DNA of 11,225 bases. It comes from Caldifarciminota bacterium. Its GTDB lineage: Bacteria; Hydrothermota; Hydrothermia; S141-80. The notes beneath the pieces were generated by a model that was not told the DNA's origin, ran no database searches, and saw nothing but the letters and a program-made list of their open reading frames with translations. This document shows positions 1 to 5,909 of this stretch, piece by piece. The stretch is from positions 1 through 11,225 of the forward strand of contig WFYF01000346.1 in assembly GCA_015490255.1 (NCBI GenBank), given 5' to 3'. Positions within the stretch are counted from its first letter, which is position 1. Each line of letters opens with the position of its first letter. The position numbers and the translations under genes are program-made.

Positions 1-632
1 GTCCCCACCTGGGAAAGGGTCGTCCACCCCACCCACGTCTTCCCCGTGTCCACCGAACGAAGCACGTCCCCCTGATAGGTCAGGGCATACAGCGTGTCCT
101 GCTTCACCGTGATGGCCCGCATGTCCGGAAAGCCCGTCTGCCCCACAAGCCGCCAGGTGCTCCCGTTGTCCGTGGACCGGAACACCTCTCCGGAGGCGGT
201 GAGGGCGAAAAGCGCAGACGGCAGCCCGCCCTTCACCCCCAGGTCCACAAAGTCCAGCCCCGGCAGCTGGGCCACCGGCACCAGACCCGTGGGGGTGGTG
301 TCCCGATACACCTTTCCCGAAGCCGTGAGGGCGAAATAATAGCCGCTTCCCGGATCCTTCCGCAGGGCCACCCCGTCGGAGAAGGTATAGTTTTTCACCG
401 CACTCCAGGTTGCTCCCCCACTGGATGAAGAAAGAAGCACGCCGTCCCGGGTGAGGACATAGGCCGCGGGGCCCGGGAGATAGCCCACCGGATCGGTGAA
501 TCCCAGCTGGGCGGTGCGGGTCCAGTTCACCCCGTCCGTGGTGCGCCACAGCTCCCCCGTGGCGGTCAGAAGGTCCAGATAGGCCCACAGGGGAGTCGCA
601 AGCACCAGCACAGCCATCATCCGGAGGTCCAT
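1..632 (-). CDS. Exported BNR/Ycf48-like repeat protein, C-terminus beyond the window
   Basis: This is a partial gene: 210 codons are visible and it runs off the left edge. The ATG at 632 follows an AGGAGG (638-643 on the minus strand) with five bases between, so the start is secure. The N-terminus (residues 1-17, hydrophobic core MMAVLVLATPLWA) looks like a signal peptide cleaved after Ala17. After it come repeats of about 40 residues, each with an 'L.A.T..G.v.RS.D.G.tW' pattern, for example RTTDGVNW at 30-37, LTASGEVFRSTDNGSTW at 144-160 and RSVDTGKTW at 192-200. These are Asp-box/BNR-like motifs of the sialidase, sortilin and Ycf48 type, which fold as beta-propeller blades. The gene starts ten bases after the stop of the larger propeller gene, so the two are probably co-transcribed. 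No catalytic residues can be assigned, so binding or scaffolding is more likely than enzymatic activity. The specific function is unknown. Confidence 0.8.
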   Translation of the reverse strand, partial: MDLRMMAVLVLATPLWAYLDLLTATGELWRTTDGVNWTRTAQLGFTDPVGYLPGPAAYVLTRDGVLLSSSSGGATWSAVKNYTFSDGVALRKDPGSGYYFALTASGKVYRDTTPTGLVPVAQLPGLDFVDLGVKGGLPSALFALTASGEVFRSTDNGSTWRLVGQTGFPDMRAITVKQDTLYALTYQGDVLRSVDTGKTWVGWTTLSQVG

Positions 633-642
633 GACCCCCTCC

Positions 643-3600
643 TCACCGGATCCAGGGCAGGCGGGCCCGGCGGCGCACGCCTTCCGCGTCCATCCAGAGG
701 AAATACTGTCCCTTCGGCAGGCCCCGGAGGTTCACTTTCCGGAAGTGCAGCCCCGGGGAGAAGTCACCGTCGGCCAGGGTTTTCACCCGCCGGCCCGCGG
801 CATCCATCAGGAGCACCCGCACGGCCACCTTCGCCCCCGGCTGGAGGGTGGGGACGAAGAAGTGGAGGAGGGCCTGGCCGGAGGGAAGCACCCGCACCCC
901 GAGGGGAGAGACGGCCACGTCCACCTGGCCGATGCGGAACTCCTGCCCCAGGCCGTTCACCGCACCGAGGGCATAGCCGGCGAGATCCGCGGGCGGGGTG
1001 TCCTCAAAGGACGTATCCGAAATGGGCGTGGCGGTGAGCCGCTCTTCAGCGCCGTCGGCCCGGAGGCGATAGACGTGGAAGCCCAGGAGGTCTTCCGGTC
1101 CGGGGCGGGTGGACCAGGAGAGGCGGACCCGGTCGTCCTCCAGATCGGCGTTGAAAGCCAGGAGCACGACAGAGGCCTTGATCTGGAAGAAGGAGTCGGA
1201 CTGGGCGGTGTTGAGGGGGAGGGAGGGGTCAAAGCCGGCGTAGGCGAGTTTGACTTTGGCATAGCGGGTGGGGAGGTGAGGGACCTGGAAGGAGAACTGC
1301 CAGGTGTCGCCGACGGGGGTGCCGGAGATGCCGGAAAGCAGAATCTGCCAGTTGTCGCCGCCCTGGGTGGAGAGATAGACGTCCACGTCCCGGGGCCCGC
1401 CCCACTTGAGGGTGGCTTTCGCGCCCACGTTCCAGGTTTCTCCGCCGCGGGGTGAGAGGAGTTGCAGGGCCGTGCTGGCGTATTTCAGGTCGCCGTTGGT
1501 GAAATCGTAATAGGCGATGTGAGCGTTGATGTTCGCATCCATTGTCAGCGAGGTGTAATAGCCCACATTCCCGGCTGTGTCCACGGTTTCCACGGTCCAG
1601 GTATCGCCGACTTTGCGGGCGTGCCTCAGATCCCCGCTGGAAGCGTCGTAATAGGTGATGTGGGGATGGTTGCTCCCATCCAGGACAAGGGAGGCGAATT
1701 GCCCCACGGATCCCGACGCATCCGCGGTTTCAACGACCCACAAGCCGCCAGATTTGTGGGCGTATTTCAGGTGTCCGCTGGTGGCGTCAAAATAGCTGAT
1801 GTGGGGATCGCCGTTGCTGTCCAGAGCAAGAGAAGTGTGGGATCCCACGTTACCCGCGGCGTCCACGGTTTCGGTGATCCAGGAATTACCGGATTTTCGG
1901 GCATACCGGAGGTCTCCGTTAACCCAGTCGGAATAACTGATGTGGGGTACGCCATTTGCATCCAGGGCCAGAGAGGCGTATTGACCCATGTTTCCAGCGG
2001 TGTCCACGATTTCGGTGATCCAGATCCCACCGGACTTGCGGGCGTATTTCAGGTCTCCGTTGGTGGCATCGTGATAGGCGATGTGGGGATTGCCGTTTGC
2101 ATCCAGGGCAAGGGAGGCAAACTCGCCCACGGCGCCCGGGGTGTCCACGGTTTCCACAATCCAGGCGCCCCCGGATCGGTATGCGTATTTCAGATCGCCG
2201 TTGGTGTAGTCCTGATAGGCGATGTGGGGGACGTCCCCGGCGTCCAGCACAAGCGAGGTGTACCAGCCCATGACCCCCGGGGTGTCCACGGTTTCAATGA
2301 CCCAGGAATTTCCGGATTGGTATGCGTATTTCAGATCGCCGTTGGTGTAATCGTGATAGGCGATGTGAGGGGTACCGTCCGAGGCCACATCCAGGGAGGT
2401 ATACATGCCTACATCTCCGGCGGTGTCCACGGCTTCTTTATGGAATTGCCGGAAAGGCAGGGCCTTCCGGATGCTGAAAGGCCGGTCGTTGAAGTCCACG
2501 GACATGGGGAAGCTGTCCCGGACGATTTTGATCACCGCCCGTTCCGTGTAATCATGGGGCGCCAGGATGGTATAGGCGCCGCCGCTTACGTTGCTGACCA
2601 GCAACCGGAAGATGCTTCCGTCCGGGGAGAAAAAGATGCTGACCGGGCCTGCACCGCTCCAGCGGATGCGCTGCCTCTCCCCGGGATGCCACACTTCCCC
2701 ACCGTTGGGATAAAGCAGCCGGATGGCGGTGGTCGCATATGCCAGGTCCCCCGTGGTGGCGTTGTGATAGGCGATGTGGGGGTTTCCGTTCGCATCCAGC
2801 GCCAGAGAAGCATCCTCCCCCACGTCACCGGTTGCGTCCACGGTTTCAAGGGTCCAGGAACTTCCGGATTTGTACGCATATTTCAGGTTTCCGCTTGTGA
2901 GGTTGTAATAGGCGATGTGGGGAATGCCGCCTGCATCCAGGGCCAGGGACGAATACATCCCCACATTCTCCGTGGTATCCACGGTCTCAATGGCCCAGGA
3001 ACTCCCGGATTTGCGGGCGTATTTCAGGTCGTCGTTGATCCAGTCGTGATAGCTGATGTGGGGATTTCCGTCCGCGTCCAGCGCCAGCGAGGCGTACTGC
3101 CCCACGGTCCCGGCGGTGTCCACGGCTTCAATGGTCCAGATGCTTCCGGATTTGCTGGCGTATTTCAGGTCTCCGCTGGAGGCGTTGTAATAGGCGATGT
3201 GGGGATTGCCGTTTCGGTCTGTTTTCAGAGAGGACGAATAGCTTGTCAGGAAGTCGGAGGTGTCCACGGTTTCGGTGGTCCAGGTGCCGCCGGATTTGCG
3301 GGCGTATTTCAGGTCGTCGTTGGTCCAGTCCATATAACTGATGTGAGGGTTGCCGTACACGTCCAGGGCGAGGGAGACAGACTGCCCCACATCCCCGGCG
3401 GTGTCCACGGTCTCAATGATCCAGGAACCAGCGGATTTTCGGGCGTATTTCAGATCCCCGCTGGTTGCGTCGTAATAGGCGATATGGGGATCGCCGTTCG
3501 CATCCAGGGCAAGGGAGGTATATCGCCCCACATCGCCGGTGGTGTCCACGGTTTCAACGATCCAGGTGCCTCCTGCCCGATAGGCGTATTTCAGGTCCTT

Positions 3601-3849
3601 GCCGGTGCCGTCGTAATAGCTGATGTGCGGTCGGTTGTTCTGATCCAGCGCCAGAGAAGCGGATTGCCCCGTAATCCCCGCGGTATCCACGCTTTCATAG
3701 GTCCAGTAGCCGGCGGAAAGGAACACCGGCAGCAGCAGACCTGCCATCCATGTTCCTCTTTTCCAGAGTCCGCGCAGGCGTTTCGCGATTTGAGAGCATC
3801 TCCTGTATGCTCGCTTTCCGCCATCTGAAACGGGAGACGCATGAGCCAT
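643..3849 (-). CDS. Large secreted protein: two 7-repeat beta-propeller blocks, Ig-like domains and a FlgD/T9SS-like C-terminus
   Basis: The protein has 1068 residues. The ATG at 3849 is preferred over the GTG at 3852 because AGGAGG (3856-3861) lies six bases from the ATG but only three from the GTG. A basic N-terminus leads to a hydrophobic stretch (MAGLLLPVFLSAG, 35-47), probably a signal sequence. Residues 48-375 and 467-794 are two blocks, each with seven copies of a 47-residue unit (one copy has 48): SLALDA.G.PHIAYYD...GDLKYA..SG..W..ETVDTAG.VG. Each block opens with the last strand of a unit (W..ESVDTAG) and closes without it, the pattern of a circularly closed seven-bladed propeller. 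Residues 376-466 and about 795-885 are Ig-like segments starting with P.GGE.W..G. An FN3-like region (about 888-970) follows, then a FlgD / Por-secretion-like domain (about 975-1068, with GRRVKTLADGDFSPG and LPKGQYFLW). Similar 'PHISYYD..NGDLKYA' repeats occur in secreted proteins of many bacteria. The ligand is unknown. Confidence 0.9.
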   Translation of the reverse strand: MAHASPVSDGGKRAYRRCSQIAKRLRGLWKRGTWMAGLLLPVFLSAGYWTYESVDTAGITGQSASLALDQNNRPHISYYDGTGKDLKYAYRAGGTWIVETVDTTGDVGRYTSLALDANGDPHIAYYDATSGDLKYARKSAGSWIIETVDTAGDVGQSVSLALDVYGNPHISYMDWTNDDLKYARKSGGTWTTETVDTSDFLTSYSSSLKTDRNGNPHIAYYNASSGDLKYASKSGSIWTIEAVDTAGTVGQYASLALDADGNPHISYHDWINDDLKYARKSGSSWAIETVDTTENVGMYSSLALDAGGIPHIAYYNLTSGNLKYAYKSGSSWTLETVDATGDVGEDASLALDANGNPHIAYHNATTGDLAYATTAIRLLYPNGGEVWHPGERQRIRWSGAGPVSIFFSPDGSIFRLLVSNVSGGAYTILAPHDYTERAVIKIVRDSFPMSVDFNDRPFSIRKALPFRQFHKEAVDTAGDVGMYTSLDVASDGTPHIAYHDYTNGDLKYAYQSGNSWVIETVDTPGVMGWYTSLVLDAGDVPHIAYQDYTNGDLKYAYRSGGAWIVETVDTPGAVGEFASLALDANGNPHIAYHDATNGDLKYARKSGGIWITEIVDTAGNMGQYASLALDANGVPHISYSDWVNGDLRYARKSGNSWITETVDAAGNVGSHTSLALDSNGDPHISYFDATSGHLKYAHKSGGLWVVETADASGSVGQFASLVLDGSNHPHITYYDASSGDLRHARKVGDTWTVETVDTAGNVGYYTSLTMDANINAHIAYYDFTNGDLKYASTALQLLSPRGGETWNVGAKATLKWGGPRDVDVYLSTQGGDNWQILLSGISGTPVGDTWQFSFQVPHLPTRYAKVKLAYAGFDPSLPLNTAQSDSFFQIKASVVLLAFNADLEDDRVRLSWSTRPGPEDLLGFHVYRLRADGAEERLTATPISDTSFEDTPPADLAGYALGAVNGLGQEFRIGQVDVAVSPLGVRVLPSGQALLHFFVPTLQPGAKVAVRVLLMDAAGRRVKTLADGDFSPGLHFRKVNLRGLPKGQYFLWMDAEGVRRRARLPWIR
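1468..2451 (-). repeat. Tandem 141-bp coding repeats, second propeller block
   Basis: Seven coding repeats of 141 bp (47 codons), residues 467-794 of the large secreted protein. On the plus strand the landmarks 'gcgtatttcag' and 'gcgatgtgggg' recur at 141-bp spacing. The seventh copy stops after LKYASTA, and its missing last strand is supplied at the start of the block (HKEAVDTAGDVG). Copies differ at many positions, so this is an old duplication under protein-level selection rather than a recent expansion. Confidence 0.9.
2725..3708 (-). repeat. Tandem 141-bp coding repeats, first propeller block
   Basis: Seven coding repeats, residues 48-375 of the large secreted protein. All are 47 residues except the fourth, which is 48 and has an altered start (SYSSSLKTDRNG). 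The block has the same offset ends as the second block: it opens with YWTYESVDTAG and ends after LAYATTA. The two blocks are separated by 273 bp encoding an Ig-like linker. Confidence 0.9.
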
Positions 3850-3973
3850 CACACACCTCCTGGTTTCTGGAGGGGAAAGGGGAGAGAGACCCGAGACCGT
3901 CCGGAGGGTGCTTCCTGGGCCGGAAGGGATCTGCGGATTTCCCCCGCCTCACCCCGGTTGCCGTTCATCTGCA

Positions 3974-4002
3974 ATTGTATAGAACGCCATGAGAGACTTC
4001 AA
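3974..4002 (-). promoter_or_regulatory. Sigma70-type promoter for the secreted propeller unit
   Basis: Read on the minus strand, TTGAAG (3997-4002) and TACAAT (3974-3979) are separated by exactly 17 bases. Transcription would start near 3967, giving a leader of about 118 bases before the ATG at 3849. I recognise no riboswitch class in this leader. Confidence 0.6.
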
Positions 4003-4207
4003 GGTGCGCCTTCCGGGAGATCGCCATGATCCGCGCTTCGCCCCCTGACCACACGGTGATGAGCGGAACGCCGCATCTCTCCCATCCCTCTGGTGAAACT
4101 GCTGACCACAGGAATGTTACAGGAGGGATGTTTCATTATGGGACGCTGCCCGGGCTGTTCTGATGAGGCAGGGCAAACTGAGGTTCGAACAAGACTTCGG
4201 ACATTTC

Positions 4208-4240
4208 CCCCTCCCCCAGCTCCTCCCACCAGGGGAGGGG
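4208..4240. repeat. Inverted repeat, 9-bp arms
   Basis: CCCCTCCCC (4208-4216) pairs with GGGGAGGGG (4232-4240) across a 15-base loop at the left end of the palindromic element. The loop itself is C-rich, so several alternative registers are possible. Confidence 0.6.
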
Positions 4241-4250
4241 AAAGGGTTCA

Positions 4251-4283
4251 CCCCATCCAATTCCCAGGGGGAACTGGATGGGG
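4251..4283. repeat. Inverted repeat, 15-bp arms with one mismatch
   Basis: CCCCATCCAATTCCC (4251-4265) pairs with GGGAACTGGATGGGG (4269-4283) across the 3-base loop AGG. The only mismatch is A4260 against C4274. There is no T-run on either side, so it is not a canonical intrinsic terminator. Confidence 0.8.
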
Positions 4284-4334
4284 ACTCCGTGAGAAGAACA
4301 CCTGGAAATCTTGCAAAACGTGTTCGCTCGGGGT

Positions 4335-4368
4335 CTCCATGAGGTTTTCTTAAGAAAACCGCATGGGG
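4335..4368. repeat. Palindrome centred on a perfect 18-bp core
   Basis: GGTTTTCTTAAGAAAACC (4343-4360) is its own reverse complement. It is flanked by a mismatched A/G pair and then CATG on both sides (4338-4341 and 4362-4365), with further partial pairing outward. With no loop it looks more like a protein-binding palindrome or cruciform than an RNA terminator. Confidence 0.85.
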
Positions 4369-4388
4369 TGAATTGGGGGGAGAGTTTT

Positions 4389-4422
4389 CCCCAAGGGATT
4401 TCCTTGCGGAAATCCCTTGGGG
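4389..4422. repeat. Perfect 15-bp hairpin with TTGC loop
   Basis: CCCCAAGGGATTTCC (4389-4403), loop TTGC, then GGAAATCCCTTGGGG (4408-4422), with no mismatch. It is followed by GCCCCGG on the plus strand and AAAACTC on the minus strand, so it lacks a terminator U-tract in both directions. It lies 57 bases upstream of the cmk promoter -35 box. Confidence 0.85.
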
Positions 4423-4478
4423 GCCCCGGTTGGGGTGGGGGTGTCCAAACTTCTGTCTGGAGATCAAAGAGCAAAAAG

Positions 4479-4507
4479 TTGACACACGCAGTGCCAGGCT
4501 TTATCAT
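4479..4507 (+). promoter_or_regulatory. Strong sigma70-type promoter for the cmk operon
   Basis: A consensus -35 box TTGACA (4479-4484), a 17-base spacer and TATCAT (4502-4507, five of six consensus bases) predict a start near 4514. The AT-rich bases just upstream (caaagagcaaaaag, 4465-4478) could act as an UP element. GGAGG at 4523-4527 and the TTG start at 4538 follow, giving a leader of about 24 bases. Confidence 0.75.
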
Positions 4508-4537
4508 TAACGCATCCCATTTGGAGGCGGTGCGTCG

Positions 4538-5203
4538 TTGGTTCTCCGTGCCATAGCCATTGATGGTCCCGCAGGGGCGGGAAAAACGGTCATTGCGCGG
4601 GAGGTGGCGCGGGCTCTCCGTTTTCGTCCCCTTTACACCGGCCTGATGTACCGGGCCATCACCTGGGCCTTCCTGTCCCGGGGAATTCCCCTGGAAGACT
4701 GCGACCGGATGGGGGAAGAAGCCGCCGCCCACACCCTGACGGTGGATGTGGAGAACGGTGACCCCCGGGTGATGCTGGACGGACAGGATGTGACCCCCCA
4801 TCTCCGGCTTCCCGAAGTGGACCGTGGAGTGTCCCGCGTGGCGGCCTGTCCGAAAGTCCGTGAAGTCCTGGTAGCCCTGCAGCGGCGGGTGGCGGAAGAG
4901 GGTCAGGTGGTGCTGGAAGGTCGGGATGCCACCACGGTGATCGCGCCGGATGCCTGCCTTAAGGTATTCCTCACCGCAACCCGGAAGGAACGGGCCCGCC
5001 GGCGCTGGACAGCGGGGGATGTGCAGGTTCCCTACAGCGCTGTGCTGGAGGACCTGATCCGGCGGGATTCGGCCGACGCCCTTCGTGAAGACGGACCCAT
5101 GCAGGTTCATCCGGATGCCGTGGTGCTGGACACCACGGATCTTTCTCCCGAGGACGTGGTGGCCATGCTGGTGAGACTCTATCGGGAGCGTTGTGAAACA
5201 TGA
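4538..5203 (+). CDS. cmk: Cytidylate kinase
   Basis: Phosphorylates CMP and dCMP with ATP in cytoplasmic pyrimidine nucleotide metabolism. The protein has 221 residues, normal for the bacterial family. It shows the P-loop GPAGAGKT (10-17), the substrate region LYTGLMYRA (32-40), EGRDATTVIAPDA (127-139), the arginine-rich lid ERARRRW (151-157), RRDSADALR (175-183, the family RDxxDxxR motif) and DTTDLSPEDVV near the end. The family motif usually reads GRDIGTVVFPDA, so Ala-Thr replacing Ile-Gly at 131-132 is mildly unusual. The start is a TTG at 4538, ten bases after GGAGG. No in-frame ATG or GTG lies between that site and the P-loop region, so the rare start codon is likely real. The gene opens the operon, and its stop overlaps the acyltransferase start as ATGA. 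Confidence 0.93.
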   Translation: MVLRAIAIDGPAGAGKTVIAREVARALRFRPLYTGLMYRAITWAFLSRGIPLEDCDRMGEEAAAHTLTVDVENGDPRVMLDGQDVTPHLRLPEVDRGVSRVAACPKVREVLVALQRRVAEEGQVVLEGRDATTVIAPDACLKVFLTATRKERARRRWTAGDVQVPYSAVLEDLIRRDSADALREDGPMQVHPDAVVLDTTDLSPEDVVAMLVRLYRERCET

Positions 5204-5904
5204 GCGCACACTGGCGTCTGGCTGTTGTGCTTCTGGGGCCCATCTTCCGGTTCGTCCTGGGCGTGAAGGTACGGGGAAGAGAGCACGTTCCCCGGGAAGG
5301 AAGCGTGATCCTGGCGCCTAACCACCGGTCCTCCTGGGATCCCCCCATGGTGGGCTACGCCTCCCCCCGGGAGATCTTCTTCCTGGCCAAGCGTGAGCTG
5401 TTTGATTCTCCCACGCCCTGGGGGCGGCTGTTCGCCTGGGTGATCCGCACGTGGAACGCCCTCCCCGTGGACCGGGCCTCGGGTGGGGTGGCCGCCCTGC
5501 GCCGGTCCCTGAAACTTCTCCAGTCCGGCAAGGTGGTGACCATCTTTCCGGAGGGGACCCGCAACCGGACCCGCTATCCCCTGCTTCCCCTCCAGCGGGG
5601 TGTGGTCTTTCTCGCCTATAAGGCCAATGTGCCTGTGGTCCCGGTATGGCTGGTCAACATGAAGGCTCCCCTGTGGAAGTGGATTCTGCGGATTGCCCGC
5701 CCGGAGGTCCGGTTCGGGCCGCCCCTCCGGGTGGAGCCGGGAGAGGATGTGGACGCCTTTGTGGCCCGCCTGGCTCTGGCCATGATCGCTCTGGCCGACC
5801 CAGAAGAACGAGCCCGGTTTGAAGAAGCGCGGAAGAAGGGATATTATCCCTTTCTGGATGCTTTGAAAACGAAGAAACTAACCAAAACCAAACAGGAGGT
5901 GTGA
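5200..5904 (+). CDS. plsC: 1-acyl-sn-glycerol-3-phosphate acyltransferase (PlsC family)
   Basis: A 234-residue membrane-associated acyltransferase that should add the second acyl chain to lysophosphatidic acid, forming phosphatidic acid for phospholipid synthesis. The family blocks are present in order: the catalytic HX4D box NHRSSWD (41-47), LAKRELF (62-68), the substrate-binding FPEGTRNR (116-123) and VPVVPV (144-149). Hydrophobic residues 7-22 probably anchor it to the inner face of the membrane. The ATG at 5200 overlaps the cmk stop by four bases (ATGA), which suggests translational coupling. The C-terminus is basic (KTKKLTKTKQ). A cmk-plsC-rpsA order is common in bacteria, often with ispH inserted, and ispH is absent here. 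The exact acyl acceptor is inferred from the family. Confidence 0.9.
   Translation: MSAHWRLAVVLLGPIFRFVLGVKVRGREHVPREGSVILAPNHRSSWDPPMVGYASPREIFFLAKRELFDSPTPWGRLFAWVIRTWNALPVDRASGGVAALRRSLKLLQSGKVVTIFPEGTRNRTRYPLLPLQRGVVFLAYKANVPVVPVWLVNMKAPLWKWILRIARPEVRFGPPLRVEPGEDVDAFVARLALAMIALADPEERARFEEARKKGYYPFLDALKTKKLTKTKQEV
5894..5899 (+). promoter_or_regulatory. Ribosome-binding site deciding the rpsA start
   Basis: AGGAGG at 5894-5899 lies inside the last codons of the acyltransferase gene. It is one base from the GTG at 5901, too close to use, and ten bases from the ATG at 5910, so the ATG is taken as the rpsA start. Confidence 0.65.
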
Positions 5905-5909
5905 GGCAG

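Larger units (their letters stand above)
4199..4448. mobile_element. MITE-like palindromic element, putative
   Basis: A noncoding block of about 250 bp made almost entirely of inverted repeats. Its ends are GGACA (4199-4203) and TGTCC (4442-4446), and the adjoining C-rich left end (TTTCCCCCTCCCCC) is roughly complementary to the G-rich right end (GGTTGGGGTGGGGG). The 5-bp direct repeat ACTTC flanks it at 4194-4198 and, two bases beyond the right end, at 4449-4453. This could be a target-site duplication, but the offset weakens the case. Inside are hairpins at 4208-4240, 4251-4283, 4335-4368 and 4389-4422, plus the distant pair TTCACCCCAT (4247-4256) and ATGGGGTGAA (4363-4372). It contains no transposase, so any mobility would need to be supplied in trans. 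A REP-like intergenic repeat is the alternative. Confidence 0.45.
3850..4537. other. Gene-free divergent intergenic region
   Basis: These 688 bases separate the leftward propeller unit from the rightward cmk operon. From the left they hold the propeller mRNA leader and promoter (to 4002) and a stretch with no recognisable feature (about 4003-4198). A dense inverted-repeat element follows (4199-4448), then the cmk promoter and ribosome-binding site (4479-4527). No tRNA, rRNA or convincing protein gene is seen. Short ORFs here run into the hairpin arms and have low-complexity translations. Confidence 0.7.

Noticed and set aside
631..1455. A 274-codon open frame on the plus strand
   Set aside because: It lies antisense to the C-terminal domains of the propeller protein and has a low-complexity Gly/Glu/Pro/His composition typical of shadows in GC-rich DNA.
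1468..3708. Tandem repeats considered as a CRISPR array
   Set aside because: The 141-bp units are in-frame coding repeats with protein-level conservation throughout. They are not short identical repeats separated by unrelated spacers.
1462..3828. A 788-codon open frame on the plus strand, itself with 47-residue repeats (VIGDVGIAV, GVHGF)
   Set aside because: It is the antisense shadow of the propeller gene. The 141-bp repeat is a multiple of three, so one stop-free antisense frame is copied with every repeat. It lacks a start site, a promoter and any family resemblance.
4181..4189. GGTTCGAAC-like string resembling a tRNA T-loop
   Set aside because: There is no flanking five-base T stem, and no anticodon or acceptor stem in a cloverleaf arrangement.
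4138..4353. A small plus-strand ORF starting MGRCPGC after an AGGAGG at 4121-4126
   Set aside because: The spacing of 11 bases is long. The ORF has no promoter that I can see, and after 20 codons it runs into the inverted-repeat element, giving PPPPAPP-type translation. It could be a remnant of a small gene cut by the element, but this cannot be supported.
4136..5209. A 357-codon minus-strand open frame opposite cmk and the intergenic repeats
   Set aside because: It covers the reverse complement of cmk and runs through the hairpin cluster. It has no plausible domain.
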